Part shown: piece by piece, positions 10,189 through 21,200 of the stretch
How the letters are laid out: each line of letters starts with the position of its first letter
Numbering within the stretch: the first letter of the stretch is position 1
Origin: Deltaproteobacteria bacterium
Lineage (GTDB): Bacteria > Desulfobacterota > Desulfomonilia > UBA1062
Assembly (NCBI GenBank): GCA_015486075.1
Contig: WFSG01000035.1
Location: 1-64,000 of the forward strand
Direction: 5' to 3'
DNA: 64,000 bases
Program-made: the position numbers and the translations under genes
Notes under the pieces: model-generated
Told to the model about the DNA's origin: nothing
The model's input: only the letters and a program-made list of their open reading frames with translations
The model's database searches: none

Positions 10189-10401
10189 AAGATTGGACTT
10201 CTTTTGTTTATTCCTCTCTGTCTGTTTCTTCTTGATATCCTGTGCCAGGTAGTCCAACAGCTCCTTGGAGAAATCTACAATATCCTTGTTATTAAAACCA
10301 TTGTTCTTTAGTTCCCTGTACATGGTCTTAGCCAATACTTTTGTAGCCTTTTCAGGCTTCATATTATTCATAATCATGTTTAACGTGCCCTTTCTTCCCA
10401 T
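10177..10401 (-). CDS. Conserved-looking 74-residue basic protein, unknown function
   Basis: I do not recognise this protein. It has 74 residues, is helical by composition and strongly basic at the C-terminus (DIKKKQTERNKQKKS), with no signal peptide, membrane segment or cysteine. Evidence that it is real: GAGGTG five bases before ATG 10401, and a sigma-54 promoter of near-consensus sequence just upstream (10428-10443). Its tail overlaps the convergent cmk gene by 12 bases. A small regulatory or adaptor protein expressed under nitrogen, motility or stress control would fit, but nothing in the sequence names the role. Confidence 0.72.
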   Translation of the reverse strand: MGRKGTLNMIMNNMKPEKATKVLAKTMYRELKNNGFNNKDIVDFSKELLDYLAQDIKKKQTERNKQKKSNLLIG

Positions 10402-10427
10402 ATCTACACCTCGTTTCGTGTATCAAG

Positions 10428-10443
10428 AGCAAGGTCTGTGCCA
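10428..10443 (-). promoter_or_regulatory. Sigma-54 (-24/-12) promoter
   Basis: On the minus strand the sequence TGGCAC-AGACC-TTGCT runs from 10443 to 10428, an essentially perfect RpoN site with GG and GC separated by ten bases. Transcription would begin about 12 bases past the GC, near 10417, giving a short leader that contains GAGGTG before ATG 10401. It belongs to the 74-residue gene. No enhancer-binding regulator is encoded in this window, and I see no clear upstream activator palindrome in the 190-base divergent gap. Confidence 0.75.
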
Positions 10444-10595
10444 AATCTTGCTTCCATAATAAATCTTATAAAATCAACGTGTTATAAACCGGGTACTCTT
10501 GTATAACAACATCCAAGTGTGTCTATTTTGCAATGAGCTGTGAATTTAATCCAACTTGATAAATATTGATATACTATAGTAAGAGAATAGATACA

Positions 10596-11258
10596 ATGCT
10601 AGAAGATACTAATATATCAAGAAAGATATCAATAATAGAGATTATCATTGTTGTAATCTTGGTCATTGTATGGATTTCTTCAGGCATCATCATATTCATA
10701 TCGAAAAAAGACCACCTTTTAGCCATGGCAAGTCTGCAGGAAAAGATCCTCGAAATTCCAGAGAATTACTTAAATGCAAGCCTCAACACAGGCCATGAAG
10801 AAAGCGTATTAAAAATGTTAGAAAAATCCTGGCCACCAGATAATCCATTCAAACTTTTCATTGCAAGAGAAGGATCCATAATATTCGCGACACCCACATT
10901 CACAAAACAGGCGGGTAATAAAGAACGTAGGATGCCAAGGATCTCAAACGAGCTACTAAATATATTATCTAGCAGGGTTCTCAAGGAGAAAAGGGGCGAG
11001 GCCTGGATTGGACGGGACAAGAATTCAGGCTTTCTAGCTACGTGGTCCGTGGCAGGTGGACACGGTAAAGGTATTATCATAGGTATTCTATCAAGCGAAG
11101 ACACACTGCTTAGTATATCTGGCTACTACGAGTATAGACTCCTTATAATGGTATGCGCTGGCATACTATCCGTTCTGATTCTATTCTTACTTATATGGTC
11201 CTTGTCCTGGATACGCATCACCTACCTTTACAGCAAGGCCCTCCAAGATAAGGAATGA
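10596..11258 (+). CDS. Membrane protein with one extracytoplasmic domain, sensor-like, no output domain
   Basis: About 220 residues: a first membrane helix (about 14-38, IEIIIVVILVIVWISSGIII), an extracytoplasmic domain of about 145 residues, a second helix (about 183-210, LLIMVCAGILSVLILFLLIW) and a short cytoplasmic tail ending ALQDKE. This is the layout of the input half of a sensor kinase or chemoreceptor, but the HAMP, kinase or signalling part is absent. The stop codon comes right after the position where a dimerisation helix would begin. It could be a truncated sensor or a free-standing signalling partner. ATG 10596 is preferred over an upstream TTG. No function can be assigned. Confidence 0.65.
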   Translation: MLEDTNISRKISIIEIIIVVILVIVWISSGIIIFISKKDHLLAMASLQEKILEIPENYLNASLNTGHEESVLKMLEKSWPPDNPFKLFIAREGSIIFATPTFTKQAGNKERRMPRISNELLNILSSRVLKEKRGEAWIGRDKNSGFLATWSVAGGHGKGIIIGILSSEDTLLSISGYYEYRLLIMVCAGILSVLILFLLIWSLSWIRITYLYSKALQDKE

Positions 11259-11263
11259 TAAAC

Positions 11264-12607
11264 TCACACACCCTTTCTTGCTCTGTTTGCAGCTATGAGT
11301 ATAGGATCCCATGCAGGCGCAAACGGGGGTGCATACCCGAGATCTAGCCTGTATATGTCCTCAACTGTCATACCAGCATATAAAGCTGCAGCAAGTACAT
11401 TTATTCTGAGAGCAGCGCCTTCCTTCCCTATCATCTGTGCGCCAAGCAGTCTCCCCGAACCCTTCTCGGTTATGAACTGAACAGTAATCGGCCAGCCACC
11501 TACATAGTGCTTGGAGCGGGACCTGTGACGTATATTGATGGCATATGCATCAAGACCCTCGTTCTTTGCCTCTTTAAGGCTGAGTCCTGTCCTAGCCACT
11601 TCCAGATCGAATATCTTGGAAACTGCAGTACCAACTATCCCTTTAAATTCTGATTTAAGGCCTCCAATATTCTCCCCGGCAATCCTACCTGCCTTGTTGG
11701 CGGTTGTTCCCAGTGGAATATAAGCAGGTTTTTTCAGCACCATGTGATAGGCCTCTGCGCAATCTCCGCCCGAGTATACCCTTTCAAGGTTTGTACGCTG
11801 GTGTCTATCCACGGCTATCGCACCTGTATCGCCAAGCTCAACGCCTATTTTTTCAGCTAGATCCACATTCGGTAAGGCACCCTTTGCTATAAGAACAGTA
11901 TCTGCACTGAATTCACCCTTGTTCGTTATAACCTTCTGAACCCTGGTATTGCCTTGGAAGGACAGCACATCTATGCCAGTCTCAATAGTTACACCTTTTG
12001 ACTTGACCTCCTCTTCCACCAGTTGTGACATCTCTGGGTCAAAGTTGAGCAGCATCTGAGAGGTCTTTTTCAGTATTGTAACATTCTTGCCCAGTTCCAC
12101 GAAAGCCTCGGCCATCTCCAGCCCTATGTAGCCACCACCACATATAACCACGTCTTTACCGCTCAATGCGCTTTGCTGAATACGAATCGCATCCTCAACC
12201 GTCCTGAGTGTATTAACACCATCGAGGCCTTCTCCTGGCACACCAAGACCTTTACCCTTTGCTCCAGTTGCTATCATGAGATAGTCGAAACCATGCCTTG
12301 ATGTCTTTCCATCCTCCAGGTTCAAGACATCTACATAACCCCTTTCGTAATCGATGTTCACCACCTCGTGCCGTCTGTGAATACGTATTGACCTCTTTCT
12401 TTCGAATTCCTCGGGTGTAATCTCTATCAGGTCATCGGGAGTTGTCAACATACCAGACACAAAATACGGTTCAGAGCATGCACCGTAAGATATGTAACCA
12501 CTCTTTTCGAACACCTCGACCTCAATATCGTTTTTTTTAAGCCTCTTTGCAGCGCTTGCAGCTGACAAGCCTGCTGCCACACCGCCTGCAACAACCAATC
12601 TCTCCAT
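11264..12607 (-). CDS. FAD/NAD(P)-dependent oxidoreductase of the CoA-disulfide reductase / NADH oxidase family
   Basis: A 447-residue flavoprotein with an FAD motif GGVAAGLSAASAAKR at the N-terminus, an NAD motif CGGGYIGLEMAEAF near residue 155, and a C-terminal dimerisation domain. A single cysteine in SYGACSEPY (Cys44) sits where CoA-disulfide reductases, NADH oxidases and persulfide reductases carry their redox cysteine. The exact substrate (CoA disulfide, oxygen, polysulfide or persulfide) cannot be decided from sequence. There is no C-terminal rhodanese domain. The start ATG 12607 has CAGGAGGAG upstream. It is divergent from a TetR regulator, its likely controller. Confidence 0.85.
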   Translation of the reverse strand: MERLVVAGGVAAGLSAASAAKRLKKNDIEVEVFEKSGYISYGACSEPYFVSGMLTTPDDLIEITPEEFERKRSIRIHRRHEVVNIDYERGYVDVLNLEDGKTSRHGFDYLMIATGAKGKGLGVPGEGLDGVNTLRTVEDAIRIQQSALSGKDVVICGGGYIGLEMAEAFVELGKNVTILKKTSQMLLNFDPEMSQLVEEEVKSKGVTIETGIDVLSFQGNTRVQKVITNKGEFSADTVLIAKGALPNVDLAEKIGVELGDTGAIAVDRHQRTNLERVYSGGDCAEAYHMVLKKPAYIPLGTTANKAGRIAGENIGGLKSEFKGIVGTAVSKIFDLEVARTGLSLKEAKNEGLDAYAINIRHRSRSKHYVGGWPITVQFITEKGSGRLLGAQMIGKEGAALRINVLAAALYAGMTVEDIYRLDLGYAPPFAPAWDPILIAANRARKGV

Positions 12608-12749
12608 AAACTCCTCCTGACTTATATGTTTTTCATGAATATTTTCTTTTCACCTTCCAGAAAATAGACCAAACCAGCCAACAGGTGCACATATAAGCTA
12701 GCCCTAGGGTATCCATGTAGTTTATATAGACAGAAAACACGTGTATATT

Positions 12750-12764
12750 GCTATCGCAGATAGC
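12750..12764. promoter_or_regulatory. Inverted repeat, possible operator for the TetR-family regulator
   Basis: GCTATC-GCA-GATAGC is a perfect 6-3-6 inverted repeat in the 252-base gap between the divergent flavoprotein and tetR genes. With one extra base the arms extend to TTGCTATC and GATAGCCAA. Size and position fit a TetR-family operator. The rest of the gap (12608-12859) holds no convincing gene. Confidence 0.4.
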
Positions 12765-12859
12765 CAAAACGGTCAACATGTATCTGGATTTGGTTGTATA
12801 AGTCTTTTGGAACAATATTTTGAATTGCAGTGACTCACACAATTTAGTATTAACCTCTC

Positions 12860-13507
12860 ATGGAAAAGAAAAGTAGGCGCACAAGACAGATAGAAAGAAA
12901 CCGGGAGATAATACTAAACGCCGCAAAGGTACTGTTCCTGAGCAAGGGAATAAGGGCAACCACAATGGGAGACATAGCCAACCGTGCTGGTTTTGATAGA
13001 CGCACTGTATATAATCATTTCAAAAACAAGGAAGACATACTCTCTTCTCTGATTGCTAGTGTACTGGACAAAATGAGCGAAACTTATCAAAGGATAGCAG
13101 CTACAGACACGAGTACATTCAACAAGTTGAGATCACTCGTATTGGGACTGCTAGATATATACATAGAAAATTCAGACATCCTTAACATATTTATACCAGA
13201 GTACGAGAGTGGTATGAACCAAAGGCCTTCCCGGGCCGTTTCAAGCTTTATGTTGAGGAACATCCACGAATACAAGGAGATAGAAGCAAGACTAGTAGAA
13301 ATAATTCAGAAAGCCCAGGATGAAGACCTTATTATAGACGTGCACCCATATATACTTGCAGGACTACTTAACGAGCTATTACTCAGAAGCGTGTTTGTCT
13401 GGCGTAATCATGGTAAAGATATGAACAAGCAAGATATAATAAGAGACATTATAAGGGTAATACAGGGAAATCTCTTAAAGAAACCTATCCAAGATAGTCT
13501 TCCATAA
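12860..13507 (+). CDS. TetR/AcrR-family transcriptional regulator
   Basis: A 215-residue regulator with the family's N-terminal helix-turn-helix (NREIILNAAKVLFLSKG, then TTMGDIANRAGFDRRTVYNHF, about residues 14-58). A variable helical ligand-binding region follows. It is transcribed away from the CoA-disulfide-reductase-like gene and probably represses it and itself through the palindrome at 12750-12764; this is inference. The effector is unknown. A strong bidirectional terminator lies about 50 bases after the stop. Confidence 0.9.
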   Translation: MEKKSRRTRQIERNREIILNAAKVLFLSKGIRATTMGDIANRAGFDRRTVYNHFKNKEDILSSLIASVLDKMSETYQRIAATDTSTFNKLRSLVLGLLDIYIENSDILNIFIPEYESGMNQRPSRAVSSFMLRNIHEYKEIEARLVEIIQKAQDEDLIIDVHPYILAGLLNELLLRSVFVWRNHGKDMNKQDIIRDIIRVIQGNLLKKPIQDSLP

Positions 13508-13556
13508 ACGAGCATATTATGTCTAACATAGCGCCGAGATGCACATGACAGATAAC

Positions 13557-13587
13557 AAAATGGGCCGGCTTTAAACCGGCCCATTTT
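13557..13587. terminator. Bidirectional rho-independent terminator between tetR and groEL
   Basis: AAAATGGGCCGG and CCGGCCCATTTT form a perfect 12-bp stem around the loop CTTTAAA. Flanking A and T tracts make it work in both directions. It ends the plus-strand tetR transcript and the minus-strand groES-groEL transcript. Confidence 0.93.
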
Positions 13588-13608
13588 GTAAAGAACATTC
13601 TGGCCACC

Positions 13609-15261
<1,653 letters not shown>

Positions 15262-15267
15262 CTAGTC

Positions 15268-15558
15268 TCATTTCTCTATGACACCTAAAATGTCATCTTC
15301 TCTCATTATAAGGTATTCCTCACCCTCTATCTTGATCTCTGTTCCAGCATACTTTGAAAAAAGCACCCTGTCCCCTTCCTTGACATCAAGCGAGACAACC
15401 TTGCCTTCATCTGTCTTCTTGCCTTTACCAATGGAAACAACCTCCCCCATCTGGGGTTTCTCTTTTGCTGTATCAGGAATAATAATGCCTCCCTTAGTCT
15501 TCTCCTCCTCTTCAATCCTCCTTACGAGGATCCGATCCTGTAAAGGTCTTACCTTCAT
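15268..15558 (-). CDS. groS: Co-chaperonin GroES
   Basis: Seven-subunit lid of GroEL, 96 residues: [14 protein letters not shown] start, mobile loop with [16 protein letters not shown], and [15 protein letters not shown] end. The frame continues upstream to 15591, but I place the start at ATG 15558, which has GGAGG nine bases before it and gives the family's usual N-terminus. The upstream extension would overlap the CIRCE operator. First gene of the heat-shock operon. Confidence 0.97.
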   Translation of the reverse strand: MKVRPLQDRILVRRIEEEEKTKGGIIIPDTAKEKPQMGEVVSIGKGKKTDEGKVVSLDVKEGDRVLFSKYAGTEIKIEGEEYLIMREDDILGVIEK

Positions 15559-15580
15559 AAGCACCTTCCTCCTTTGTATA

Positions 15581-15615
15581 GTTAGTAGCACTCATCTTTA
15601 TTGAGTGCTACTAAC
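15581..15615 (-). promoter_or_regulatory. CIRCE operator (HrcA binding site)
   Basis: GTTAGTAGCACTC (15581-15593) and GAGTGCTACTAAC (15603-15615) are perfect inverted repeats separated by nine bases. The core TAGCACTC-N9-GAGTGCTA is the CIRCE consensus; here the arms extend to 13 bp. HrcA would block groES-groEL transcription at normal temperature. The hrcA gene itself is not in this window. Confidence 0.97.
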
Positions 15616-15638
15616 TTTATAGATTTTTGTGTTTTTTT
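15616..15638 (-). promoter_or_regulatory. groES-groEL promoter next to CIRCE
   Basis: TATAAA (15621-15616) touches the outer arm of CIRCE and is preceded by TTTGAA/TTGAAA about 15-16 bases upstream. Transcription would start inside the CIRCE arm, which explains repression by HrcA. Confidence 0.6.
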
Positions 15639-15874
15639 TCAAATATAATAAAAGACTACTAGATACAACTAAGTCTATCCAGGCGAGATTAGGCTATTAT
15701 CTCTTGATATAGCTCTTAAATATATTATTTTACAACATCTTAATCTTAATTTCAATCTGTTATCATGGGTTAATGTTTGTATGTCCAAGTAAAACCGCCT
15801 TTATAAGTATGGCCTGAGTCCAAGGGGGGGCTCTAGTTGTTGTCATAACACACTAAATGTTTTAGATTTTAGAC
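15639..15874. other. Non-coding stretch upstream of mntP
   Basis: Together with the CIRCE region this makes a 316-base stretch without genes. I checked it for a yybP-ykoY manganese riboswitch, which often controls mntP, and did not find its conserved core. AT-rich runs near 15704-15730 could contain the mntP promoter, but spacing is poor. Nothing else is recognisable. Confidence 0.5.
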
Positions 15875-16423
15875 ATGAATTTTGTCACATCAATGCTAAT
15901 GGCATTTGCCCTTTCCATGGATGCATTTGCCGTCTCTATCTCGAGCGGCATATTGCTACAGAAACCGAAAGTGTGGTTTGCACTCGAGTTATCTCTATTC
16001 TTCGGGGTTTTCCAATCCCTCATGCCTCTGGCAGGTCATGTGATTGGTGACAGTGTTGCAATGCTGACCTCAAAGGCATCCAGATGGTTAGCATTTCTTG
16101 TCCTTGCTCTAATTGGGCTAAAAATGATCTATGAATCCACGCTGCCGTCTGAGAAACGTATGGACCCCAGCAAGATAGGCATAATAATTTCTCTTGCATT
16201 CGCCACAAGTATCGATGCCTTTAGTGCAGGATTCAGTCTGTCACTTGTTGGTTTACCGGTGATGTTAATTGCCGTCATGGCCGGGACTGTAACGTTCGCC
16301 ATGTCATTTTCAGGGGTATACATAGGTAGCCTTGCAGAACGTAGCTATGGCAAAAACATGGGTATATTAGGTGGTATAATCCTTATTGCAATAGGCATAA
16401 AGATCCTCTCAGGGTCTTCATAG
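15875..16423 (+). CDS. mntP: Manganese efflux pump MntP
   Basis: Six-helix inner-membrane exporter that protects against excess manganese. Two repeat halves carry the metal-binding signatures, ALSMDAFAVSISSG in the first and ATSIDAFSAGFSL in the second. At 182 residues the length is standard for the MntP/YebN (DUF204) family. It stands alone between the chaperonin operon and the convergent recD, 21 bases away. No manganese riboswitch or clear metal operator was found upstream. Confidence 0.92.
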   Translation: MNFVTSMLMAFALSMDAFAVSISSGILLQKPKVWFALELSLFFGVFQSLMPLAGHVIGDSVAMLTSKASRWLAFLVLALIGLKMIYESTLPSEKRMDPSKIGIIISLAFATSIDAFSAGFSLSLVGLPVMLIAVMAGTVTFAMSFSGVYIGSLAERSYGKNMGILGGIILIAIGIKILSGSS

Positions 16424-16444
16424 AATATTCCAGTATCATTAATA

Positions 16445-18277
16445 TTATCTCCATAAGGCATCACGGAGACCCGAATTTCTCTCAATCCGTTTTCCCACGG
16501 CAGCCTTGAACACGTCCCTTGTACCCCATATGGCCACCCTTTTCTTTGCCCTTGTTATTGCTGTATAAATCAACTCCCTTGTAAGAACGGGCGCATCCTT
16601 CAAAGGTAGGACAAGGAGTACGCTATCGAATTCAGAACCCTGGCTTTTATGAACAGACATCACATAGCCATGTTCATACTCTGGCAACCTTGCAGGTGGC
16701 ACGTGCCTGAGTTCACCCCTGTCAGACCTAAATAATGCCATAAGCCTTTTATCTTTATCACCTATGGGCATGATTATTCCCACATCACCGTTAAATAGAT
16801 GAAGGTTGTAGTCGTTCCTGGTTATTAAAAGAGGTAGATATGGATATATGGCCCTTGATGTTTCTATCAACCCATGACCCGAGAGGATGTTTTCAATCAT
16901 GGCATTTAGCATTTTAACGCCAAATGGTCCCTCCCTTAAAGGTGTCAAGATCCTGAACGTATCAAAAAGATTAAAGGCATCATAAGGGTTCTCTGAATTT
17001 AGGTAAAGGCTGTAACCTGCTATTACCATAGGCTCCAAGATATTCTCAAGCGATCTCAGATCATCAATGTCTTTCCACTCCACATCTTTAAAGCCTTCCG
17101 ACAAAAGAATCTTCAATGCATCCTCGCTTTTCCCCGTTATAACTGCCCTGCTTAGGGCTGCTATCCCGCTTCTGCTAGAAAACCTGTAACTCTTTTCAAG
17201 GTGAACTATGCTATCCTGGATCCCTGGTTTTACATTATCATCAAAACCTATGTTCTGGCCTGAAATGTTGCTGACGAGCGAGGAGAAAGCACGTGAATAA
17301 GGATGTGAGATCCCTGTATCACATATATCGCCAAGCACTGCACCTGACTCCACTGATGCTAGCTGGTCTTTGTCCCCAATCAGTATGAGCCTTGCATCAG
17401 TCTTCATTGCCTGCACCAGTTTTGACAAGAGAGCTATATCCACCATTGAGGATTCGTCCACCACCACAACATCATGAGAAAGAGGGTTGGTCTGATCATG
17501 AATAAAATAAGGAGATCCTGGTATGTAGCCAAGCAACCTGTGGATAGTAGTAGCCTTGTCAGGGATACCTGGAGGCACCCTGTTGCCTTCTACAAATTCA
17601 GCTTTCACCATGTCAATGGCATCCTTTAACCTTGCCGCAGCCTTACCAGTAGGTGCGCACAAGGCTATCGATGTATCCTTTTTTCTCAGTCCAATAAGCA
17701 TCGCCATAATCCTTGCAGCAGTCGTAGTTTTACCCGTTCCAGGTCCACCTGATATTACGCATAGGCCTTTGAACATGGAACATACAATTGCTACCTTCTG
17801 CCAGTCTACCTGTCCGGCCAGCTCACCCCCAGATGAACCTCTCAGCATTTCCTTGGCAAGAATGGGATCTATGTCATCCATATTTTTCGAAACCCTTAGC
17901 CTTATGGACTCTATCAACCGGGCCTCATAATCCCAGTAGCGCCACATGTATAACCTGAATGATTCATCAAGTATCAGGGGCCTGAATTCGCCTGGCCTGC
18001 CCACAACGCTGCTCGAGACAATATTTTCTACCCATTCCCTCAGGCCCGGACATTCAAAACTGTTATCACCCGCAAGCCTTTTTCCTGCATACTCTTCTAG
18101 TTTCAGGCACACGTGGCCTTCCCTCGTAGCCTTGCTTACCAGTGCTGCTGCGAGGAACAGATGGCTGTGTTTATTGCTGGATAGACTCTGTATAAACCTT
18201 GCAAACTGAATGTCAATGGCCTCAAAAGCGGCAATATCCTGGCCTGTCATTGTAACATGTGTTACATCAGCTCTCAT
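16445..18277 (-). CDS. recD: Exodeoxyribonuclease V alpha subunit RecD
   Basis: 5'-3' helicase subunit of RecBCD, which processes double-strand breaks. Walker A SGGPGTGKTTTAARI is near residue 177, DESSMVDI marks the Walker B region, and SVHKSQGSEFDSVLLVLP near the end is helicase motif V/VI of the RecD/UvrD group. At 610 residues it matches the RecBCD-type RecD, not the longer RecD2. Its ATG overlaps the recB stop (ATGA), so translation is coupled and subunit ratio is fixed. Confidence 0.95.
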   Translation of the reverse strand: MRADVTHVTMTGQDIAAFEAIDIQFARFIQSLSSNKHSHLFLAAALVSKATREGHVCLKLEEYAGKRLAGDNSFECPGLREWVENIVSSSVVGRPGEFRPLILDESFRLYMWRYWDYEARLIESIRLRVSKNMDDIDPILAKEMLRGSSGGELAGQVDWQKVAIVCSMFKGLCVISGGPGTGKTTTAARIMAMLIGLRKKDTSIALCAPTGKAAARLKDAIDMVKAEFVEGNRVPPGIPDKATTIHRLLGYIPGSPYFIHDQTNPLSHDVVVVDESSMVDIALLSKLVQAMKTDARLILIGDKDQLASVESGAVLGDICDTGISHPYSRAFSSLVSNISGQNIGFDDNVKPGIQDSIVHLEKSYRFSSRSGIAALSRAVITGKSEDALKILLSEGFKDVEWKDIDDLRSLENILEPMVIAGYSLYLNSENPYDAFNLFDTFRILTPLREGPFGVKMLNAMIENILSGHGLIETSRAIYPYLPLLITRNDYNLHLFNGDVGIIMPIGDKDKRLMALFRSDRGELRHVPPARLPEYEHGYVMSVHKSQGSEFDSVLLVLPLKDAPVLTRELIYTAITRAKKRVAIWGTRDVFKAAVGKRIERNSGLRDALWR

Positions 18278-21200
18278 CCTGTAACCCTTGGAACCTTTCC
18301 TTCCATTAACGCAGTACCGAATTGATATATAAACTCCATGCTAGGCCTTGCACTGAAAATACCACAACCAGGATAATCAGGGTTAACACCTCTCAAAAAC
18401 ACATAGTATATCCCTCCAAAGTGCCTTTCGTAGTTGTAATCGTCGAGCTTCATCTTAAGGTAGTTGTGAAGTGCAAGCCCATATATATGGTACTGCAACA
18501 CGTAATAGTGGTTCTCCATTACGCTTCCGAGCTTGGACTCCCTATAGTCCTCTATCCTGTCTCCCAGGTAGTCAGACTTCCAGTCTATCAGGAAGAAACG
18601 CCCTTTAAATCTGAATACCATATCCATGTAACCAAGCATAAAGCCACGCGAAGGCTTAAAGCCAAGGCTAGATAGTCTCCTGGCAAAGTCATCGTGGTTG
18701 TATGTCCCAAAGACATTACCAAGAATCTTGGCATTGACCATCTTGATTGGAAATAAAAACTTGACTTCATTCAACCACTCGCCCCTATTAAGCATGGAAA
18801 GCTTCAGGCTACCCCCTGCATATTCTAGAGGAACATTTAGTACATTATCTACCATTGAACATACAGGAGTTACCCATCTATTATCAAAACCATACTCAAC
18901 CAGCTTCTTCTCAACAAGGGCCTCCACGTGGTTCCTGTTATTATTCGAATAATCTAGGCATTCCATTATCTTATGAAGACATATACCTGGGTGCGCCCCC
19001 CTGGGAAAGGAGAACATGTCAAGAGTTTCACCACTCTCTTCCTTCAAGGACCAAGTCCTTCCTGTAACATCCTCCTCAATATCTGTCTCTCTATCAAAAG
19101 ATATGGCTTCCCTGGCTTCCCCGGAAACCAGGTATGTATAGCTTGCTATTTTCCAGTCACTACGTATATGCCTGGAAAGCATCCTGTAAGCTAGGCCTTG
19201 ACCTTCCAGACCCGAAGGATTGTACCTGGACAACTTATTTTCTGCCTGCACGATTGAAACCTGTATGCTGCCATTTGATTTCTTTTCCAGATCCTTAAGA
19301 TCATCCAAGGCTGCATCGACGTCCATTTCCTTGAACATGTCCTCTGCCTCATACTGCGGGAACTGGCATTTTGCTCCCCTCAAGTGAAATAGATATGCAG
19401 GCGGCGAATTTCCTGAGTTTCTCACAAGTCCCCAATAAAGGTAGCACCTGCTTTTTGCCCTTGTAAGGGCAACATACATAAGCCTAATATTTTCTGCAAG
19501 TATCTCCCTTTCGGCTATCTTCCTGTTCGGATTCGACCTGTCCGCGTCCAGATCAATGTTCAAAACCATGTCCTGATCATGGAACATAAGGAGATCCTCC
19601 TTGATGGATCTGGAAAGCCTCCAAAGGAACGGGCAAAATACTACATGATATTCCAGTCCCTTGCTCTTGTGTATCGTGGCTACCTTGACTGCATCCGCAT
19701 CGCTTTCTAATCTTATCTGGTTTTCATCCAGCCTTACTGTGGAAGGATCCATCTGGATGCATAGCCACTTCAAAAGCCCTCCCACACCAAGTTTATTTTC
19801 AATGGAGGCCCGGTGTAACAGCTCTGCCAAATGAAGGACATTCGTCAACCTGCGTTCACCGCTCTTCAGAGATAATAGTTTTATGGATACTTCTTCCTTG
19901 GAAAGGAAGGTCCTAAACATTCTGAAGAATCCATCCCTGGCCCACAATTCACGGTAGTCTCGAAACTTTAACAGAATGTCCTCCCATTGTCTCTCATCCT
20001 CCATGACTCTTTCAATTGCCTGGCTGTTGAATCCCATGATATCAGTTGCAAGAGCCGCTTTCACGAGGTTCTCATTCCCTGCACTAGCAATGGCTGAAAG
20101 TATTCTTGAGATCTCAGAGGCCTCATGAGAATCAAACACATTGAGATCACTGTATATAACTGAAGGTATGCCAAGGTCCTTGAGCCTATCTCTTACCTCT
20201 CTTGCTTGGGCGTTGGTAGACACTAGGACGGCTATATCCTCTGGCTTAAGCACCCTATCTCCAACATGCGCCTTGCCCGCCAGCGCAAGATTCAATAGCC
20301 TGGATATCTCTGCCGCGACTGAAGAAATAACTACTTTCTCCGCCATTTCCTTCGTTAATGTCCTGTTATTGATATCATCCTTAAAAAAGAGCAACTTCAA
20401 GGCAAACCCTTTATCTCCTTCTACTCTGAGTGGATCAGATTTACCGGCCGCAATAACAGGTGAATACGTTATATCCTGGTACACGAAAGGATTGTCTGCG
20501 TTCATGAAAATAGCATTAATGGCATCAACTAGGCCTGAATAGGATCTCCAGTTCTTAGAAAGTGTGTATTTATTATCTACGTTCTTCGAGGCCTTGATGT
20601 AGGAAAATATGTCAGCTCCCCTGAAGCTGTATATTGCCTGCTTTGGATCACCTATTAAGAAGAGTATGGTATCCCTGTTAAAAAGCTTGTCAAAGATGGC
20701 GTACTGAACTGGATCGGTGTCCTGAAACTCGTCCACGAGAACAGCTCTATACCTATTTCTTATTGACTGTATAAGATCACCCTTTTCCTTGCTATCTAGT
20801 ACTTCCTTCACTCGGCTCAAGAGGTCATCAAAATACTGGACATTAAGTCTCTGTTTCATTAGCCTTAACTCTCTTCTTGCGTAAGCTATAAGCTCACCCT
20901 TGAGGTAAAGCTCGTACTCCTTTGCAATGTCAGCAAGGATCAAGGCCTTTTGGTATACCCTTCCGCACAGGTCAAAGATTTCATGCCTTGGTGGCGCACT
21001 ACCTTTCTTACATTTTATCCCATCTGTGGTTAGTTTATCGAAATTCTTGAACAAGGGAAGGGCCATACCACCTGATGCCACATACTCGTCCATGGCCCGT
21101 ATAAGCTTATCTCTCTTGCCATCCCCGTATACGCTCCGGTACAACCCGGGATCACGTAGTATGTCCTCAACCTCTTCTCTGAATACCGGCCACTTTTCCT

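Noticed and set aside
12633-12842. 69-codon frame between the flavoprotein and tetR genes
   Set aside because: No ribosome site, odd composition rich in Cys/Tyr/Trp, and it covers the likely operator region.
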